Origin: Craterostigma plantagineum
Lineage: Eukaryota > Streptophyta > Magnoliopsida > Lamiales > Linderniaceae
Reading direction: 5' to 3'
NCBI GenBank assembly: GCA_027422505.1
Contig: JAPQWV010000404.1
Location: 496,001-560,000, forward strand
Length of the DNA: 64,000 nt
Shown: one piece after another, positions 60,087 to 64,000 of the stretch
How positions within the stretch are numbered: the stretch's first letter is position 1
How the letters are laid out: every line of letters begins with the position of its first letter
Program-made: the position numbers and the translations under genes
Notes under the pieces: model-generated
What the model saw: only the letters and a program-made list of their open reading frames with translations
Database searches by the model: none
Told to the model about the DNA's origin: nothing

Positions 60087-60257
60087 ATGGACTGGTTGCA
60101 GCAGCAAGTATACGAAACTGAGGAACATGTGGAGTTAAGGCGTAATTTTGAGCGCAATATAGATAAACTGGCGTTACTTATTTTTCTTCCATTGTGCTTA
60201 ATCGTCGTCTTACTAGCTATTCTGTTCTGGGCTCTCACAGGACGTGCTAGCTTTTGA
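60087..60257 (+). CDS. 56-residue single-span membrane protein, antisense to the copia element
   Basis: ATG at 60087 and TGA at 60255-60257. The N-terminal half is charged (VYETEEHVELRRNFERNIDK), followed by one hydrophobic helix of about 20 residues (LALLIFLPLCLIVVLLAILF) and a short polar tail GRASF. A TATA box lies 90 bases upstream. Downstream to about 60420 is T-rich, UTR-like DNA ending in AATAAT words. Differences from the other copy are mostly conservative or silent within the ORF (for example N-x-R-N-I-D-K retained). I do not recognise the protein. It lies opposite in sense to pol, between pol and the extra coding region. Antisense ORFs in this position are known in Tat-lineage gypsy elements; I do not know of one like this in copia. 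It could be a chance ORF or a captured host gene. Confidence 0.5.
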   Translation: MDWLQQQVYETEEHVELRRNFERNIDKLALLIFLPLCLIVVLLAILFWALTGRASF

Positions 60258-60763
60258 GATTGTTTTGAGTATTTTGAGAGTTCATGAAAGCTCGTTGAGA
60301 ATGTTTTGAGAGCTGTTTTAAGAGTGTTTTAAGCTTATCCTATTTGTATTATGTATTTTGAGATTGTGTTTCGCATTTCTGAGAGACTCGTGTAACTTTG
60401 AAATATCAATTAAGCGAATAATAACTACTCCCCCTCAATGGTTTGGAAATTGGAATAATTACCCGAAATTTCCCATAATAACCCCAAATTTCCCTTAAAT
60501 ACTATGCCTATCGAGAATCTTAAAGCATTTGTTGAATTACTTACTCCCCTCAATGCATGGATATATAACATTTCTCCCCTCGTTGTAGTGCCATCAGCAT
60601 TGGCTTTACATCGACTTATTGGAAAGCAAGAAAAAATTTATTAGTGAAAATAAACTGAAATCAAGAGCAAACAAAATAATTAACAAAGAGACACGCACAA
60701 AATTAAAGAACTTAAAGCAGAGCAGATAGTCAGGTAATGAACCGTAGGGAAGCATAATCGAAA

Positions 60764-62404
60764 TTAGAGATTGAGATTCAACATCCCCAGTTTTGCCACT
60801 AAGAATTGGAATCGTTTCTCATCCAATGCTTTTGTAAACAAATCGGCTAGTTGAATCTCTGTATTGACAAAATACATTTCTATGATGCCTCTTTCTACTT
60901 GGTCTTTTATGAAATGATAGCGTAGGTCTATGTGCTTAGTGCGTGAATGATGAACAGGATTGCAAGTAATTGCTATGGCACTTTTGGAATCACAATAAAT
61001 AGGAATTTTATTGAAATCAAACACGTAGTCCCATAGTTGAGTTCTTATCCACAAAATTTGTGAGCAACAACTAGCAGCAGCAACATATTCAGCTTCTGCC
61101 GTGGAAGTTTACACACAATTTTGTTTCTTAGAAGCCCAACAGATGATTATCTCCAAGGAATTGAATGTTGCCTGATGTGCTTTTCCAGTCCAGTCTGCAG
61201 CCTGCGAAATCTGCATCAGAATACCCAAAGTCCTAGGTCTAGAGTTCCTTTCAGATACTTTAATATTCTCTTGACAGCATGAAGATGCGACTCCTTAGGA
61301 TTAGCTTGGAATCGAGATAGAGCTCACCCAAGTGATCTGCATCGAGACCCAATAATTCCTCTATAATGCGTTGGATCTATGGGCTCACCCAAGTGATCTG
61401 CATCGAGAGTGCTTGAGGTTGACATGGGAGTACTTGTGGATTTGCCTTTGTCGATTCCATACTTCCTGAGTATGTCGTGGATGTACTTGAATTGATTGAT
61501 AAATATCCCATCTTGAAGTTGCTTGATTTGCACTCCAAGGAAGAATGACATTTCTCCCATCATACTCATTTCAAATTGAGATTTCATCAAAGTGCTGAAT
61601 TCGACACAGAGTTCTGGATTGGTAGAGCCAAAAATGATGTCATCCACGTAGATCTGTACAAGCATGATATCATGCCCATCTTTCTTAACAAACAGTGTGG
61701 TATCAATTTTCACTTTCGTGAAGCCTGAGGAGGTAAGGAAGTCGGATAAAACCTCATACCAGGTGCTTGGAGCTTGTTTAAGCCCGTAAAGTGCCTTGTC
61801 GAGTTTGTATACGAAGTCCGGATGTTCTGTATTGAGAAATCCATCTGGTTGAGTCACATACACTTCTTCTTTCAAAATTCCATTCAAGAAGGCAGTCTTT
61901 ACATCCATTTGATAGACAGTAAAGTCTTTGTGTGCTGCGTATGCTAGGAACAATCTAATCGCTTCAATTCTTGCAACAGGGGCAAATGTCTCGTCGTAGT
62001 CTATGCCTTCTTGCTGATTGTACCCCTTCGCTACAAGTCGAGCTTTGTTACGGATTACCACACCATCCTCGTCTTTCTTGTTCTTAAATACCCATTTTGT
62101 TCCGATTACTGTCTCGCCTTCTGGACGAGGGACTAAGTTCTAGACTTTGAGACGCTCGAACTGATTGATTTTGCATGGCTACTATCCAGTTCGGATCACG
62201 TAGTGCGTCAATTACTCTAGTTGGTTCTGTTTGGCTCAAAAAACAAGTAAAATTACACTCATTTGATAGCGAACCTCTAGTCTTAACTCCTGTAGTGGGA
62301 TCTCCAATTATTTGATCTGTAGGATGACTTCGAATCCATTTCTTCTCATGAGGTAGTGTTGTATCACCTGTTTCCAATCCCTCATTTAGTGGATACTCGA
62401 TCAC
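60764..62404 (-). pseudogene. Copia pol C-terminal half (reverse transcriptase, RNase H)
   Basis: Reads IEYPLNEG...RDPNWIVAMQ (62404-62150), then the RT from 62061: [54 protein letters not shown] and the catalytic YVDD at about 61640 (IYVDDIIFG), then LGVQIKQL. Typical copia residues are all present. After HYRGIIGS the frame is lost: 61070-61330 holds scrambled RNase H sequence and a ~60-bp local duplication (GCTCACCCAAGTGATCTGCA twice). The last part, 61054-60764, gives CDSKSAIAI, HIDLRYHFIKDQVERG and ADLFTKAL. Frameshifts near 62070-62150 and the deletion make this copy inactive. Confidence 0.93.
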
Positions 62405-62420
62405 AGAAGCAGTAGTGATA

Positions 62421-63140
62421 TGGTCTTAACTAAGATGGGCCGAGAAAAACAAAAAAAGGAAAGGCCCAAAAAAGCCCATCGAAAATAAGAGCCCATGGTA
62501 AAATATAAATCTGGGAAGAAGGAGTTGTAAGGATCTGACGGGCACTAACATGGACTGGACAAAGGAAGAAGAACCCTCGGATACCCAGATAAAGTACTAC
62601 AGGAAAGAGAGAAAAGGAATACAGGGGCACGTGTCGCCCTACTAGAGGAAGATACTACTGGGTGCCCTACTGTAGCCGCCGCAGAGGTCAATCCATCAAG
62701 CAATCCATCATTTTCTCCTGCAGTTCTTAGGTCGTACGTCCCCCGGAAAAGCTGGAACTTAGCTTCCAACAGGCGGCGGGGAGCTGCTATAAAGGGAGGA
62801 CTTAACATATTTTCCATAATCATCATCTCTCTACAGAAACACTTACGCAGCATGTTCTCTTTAGATATTTTAGACGTGTTTTCCATATTTCAAGAGTGAA
62901 GGTAAGGATTACATGAGTGTGTAATGTGTTGCTACTTAGTGAAGGATAGTTCCCAGCGCCCCGTGGACGTAGAATCCGAAAGGATTCGAACCACGTAAAC
63001 CCCTGTGTTCTTTCCATTTACGTCCCAGCATCAACGACCCTCGTACACCTAACCAATAGCATAATAACCGATCTACCGCTAACTAAGTATTCAGAGCCCC
63101 CATATATAAAAATACCTTTGATTGGGTTTGCCCCATATCA
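62421..63140 (+). mobile_element. 5' LTR of a Ty3/gypsy element
   Basis: Begins TGGTCTTAACTAAG at the point where copia pol homology stops, and ends CCCCATATCA two bases before the primer-binding site. 720 bp with TG...CA ends. It is nested in the copia element, so it is the younger insertion. The partner LTR and target duplication are outside the window. Confidence 0.82.
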
Positions 63141-63142
63141 AA

Positions 63143-63160
63143 TGGCGCCGTCTGTGGGAA
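63143..63160 (+). other. Gypsy primer-binding site
   Basis: TGGCGCCGTCTGTGGGAA, a typical plant Ty3/gypsy tRNA primer site. Confidence 0.88.
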
Positions 63161-63176
63161 ATTCGGAGTTAAAGGC

Positions 63177-64000
63177 GTGAGGAATTTCTTGAGCAAGGTA
63201 CGAGGTTGTGTTGAAAAATTTCTCGTATGTTTTTTATTTTTGTGTTACAGGGATAAGGCAAGAAACGTGAGGACGCTGATGGAAGGAGACTCCTCCATAC
63301 CGAAAAACTTGGACCCGCGATTCAGGGAGGTGGCAGGGGGCGATACGGCAGGGCAGGACGCCACCCCGGCACCTACTCTTGTTGTAATATCGCCAGAAAC
63401 ACCAATCACCTTGACTACCGCGCAGTTAGACCTCTTGGTGCGCAACACTGTTAATAGCACCCTGGCTGAGAGAAGGAAGAAAAGGAGGCAACGGAAAAGG
63501 GCCCAGCCCCGTGTCGAGGTTGAGCAAGTAGACGGTAAGTTCACAGAAGTAACTGAGGAAAACGAGACGCAGCCGCAGCCTCAGGCGACGCCCTCTGAAC
63601 ATAGCAAGCGATTGTCCGGATCGGAGAATGAATCTAGGAAGGAAGAAGAACCCCCCAAGCAGCCTGAGGGACGTGGGGGAGCTGCGGAACAGGTTCGGGG
63701 AAGGAAGAGGAGCCAAAAAAGGCAGAACAGCCAGAAAGGGATGTAGGAACACCTACGCTGATCTCTGACGAGTCCGTTAGCAAAGCCCCGGACCACGCTA
63801 AGGGGGCGAAGCTCTAAAAGAAGGAAAAAGGTCACGCTACGCCCGGAGGAAAAAAGGGAAACTTGGACCAAAAGAGAGAAAGAGCTGAGGGACCAATTGG
63901 CAGACCTTAAGCAGGTAGTGGACGGTGTCAGAAGCAGACCATGCCGCCAAGGATTGGAGAAGGGTTAGTAGCGGGGACACCTTTTGCAAAGGAGTTACTG
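63177..64000 (+). pseudogene. Start of gypsy gag, frameshifted, runs off the window
   Basis: Likely true start ATG at 63279 (MEGDSSIPKNLDPRFREVAGG), upstream ORF from 63177. Residues TLTTAQLDLLVRNTVNSTLAE, then a basic patch (ERRKKRRQRKRAQPR) and an E/P/Q-rich region are typical of the poorly conserved N-terminus of plant gypsy Gag. The frame ends at 63746. A different frame continues with GTPTLISDESVSKA, and a third with KREKELRDQLADLKQVV, so two or more frameshifts are present, the first near an A6 run at about 63715. The capsid domain lies beyond the right edge. Confidence 0.72.

Larger units (their letters stand above)
57618..60252. repeat. 2.6-kb tandem duplication, unit 2
   Basis: Diverged partner of unit 1: same order of TTTGGGCGGTGTGTAG, extra-ORF N-terminus, TTCGCGAA spacer and small ORF. 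Indels and point differences are frequent, so the duplication is not recent. Confidence 0.85.
51939..62420 (-). mobile_element. Ty1/copia element with extra coding region after pol (5' part beyond window)
   Basis: On the minus strand, from 62420 downwards: the pol C-terminal half (RT, RNase H), an unusual spacer rich in TTCGCGAA words, a long additional coding region, the polypurine tract and the 3' LTR ending at 51939. Gag, protease and integrase are not in the window; the gypsy element starting at 62421 interrupts pol upstream of the RT. An extra reading frame between pol and the 3' LTR is known from SIRE-type copia elements, where it is called env-like. I see no evidence for an envelope function here. 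A 2.7-kb part of this region is tandemly duplicated. Confidence 0.85.

Noticed and set aside
60580..60605. Minus-strand GAGGGGAGAAATGTT, a second polypurine-tract-like site after pol
   Set aside because: No LTR sequence follows it; the tract at 52229-52244 abuts a real LTR.

Overview
This is plant nuclear DNA, almost certainly from a dicot and probably an asterid. The evidence is plant gene families with GT-AG introns (a CYP706-type cytochrome P450, a plant MLF-family gene, a plastid BASS transporter), AT-rich intergenic DNA, and nested plant transposons of nearly every class. About three quarters of the window is transposon-derived.

Layout. 1-4.3 kb: 3' part and LTR of a Ty3/gypsy element, then a second LTR-like unit. 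5.1-10.1 kb: a MITE, then a 3.9-kb element with terminal inverted repeats, a perfect 9-bp target duplication and a core of ~308-bp tandem repeats (call it E1). 12.8-31.2 kb: three Helitron-like elements lying head to tail, each ending in a hairpin plus CTAG. They are riddled with later insertions: a LINE with a ~122-bp target duplication, a complete hAT element with an 8-bp duplication, and a solo LTR splitting a Helitron RepHel gene. 31.4-32.7 kb: two MITEs.

32.8-45.5 kb is the gene-bearing part: CYP706-like P450 (+), MLF-family gene (-), a decayed fasciclin-domain (FLA) copy (+), and a 13-exon BASS1-like plastid transporter (-). The three intact-looking genes are unrelated in function. Each carries exactly one missing base in an otherwise perfect reading frame, two of them clearly in A/T homopolymers. 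That looks more like consensus sequence error than gene death.

46.8-51.6 kb: a second large TIR element (E3), full of GTAC-rich short repeats and itself hit by a hAT MITE and a solo LTR. A smaller relative (E2) lies at 41 kb. 51.9-62.4 kb: a Ty1/copia element on the minus strand with a 3' LTR, polypurine tract, pol C-terminus and a long additional coding region between pol and the LTR. A ~2.7-kb segment of that region is tandemly duplicated. Each copy holds a short opposite-strand ORF for a 56-residue single-membrane-span protein behind a TATA box. From 62.4 kb to the right edge a Ty3/gypsy element (5' LTR, primer-binding site, start of gag) is inserted into the copia element.

Strongest leads: the antisense membrane-protein unit in the copia element, the E1/E2/E3 family with repeat-built cores, the head-to-tail Helitron chain, and the shared one-base frameshifts. 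All family names come from motif recognition by eye, with no database search.
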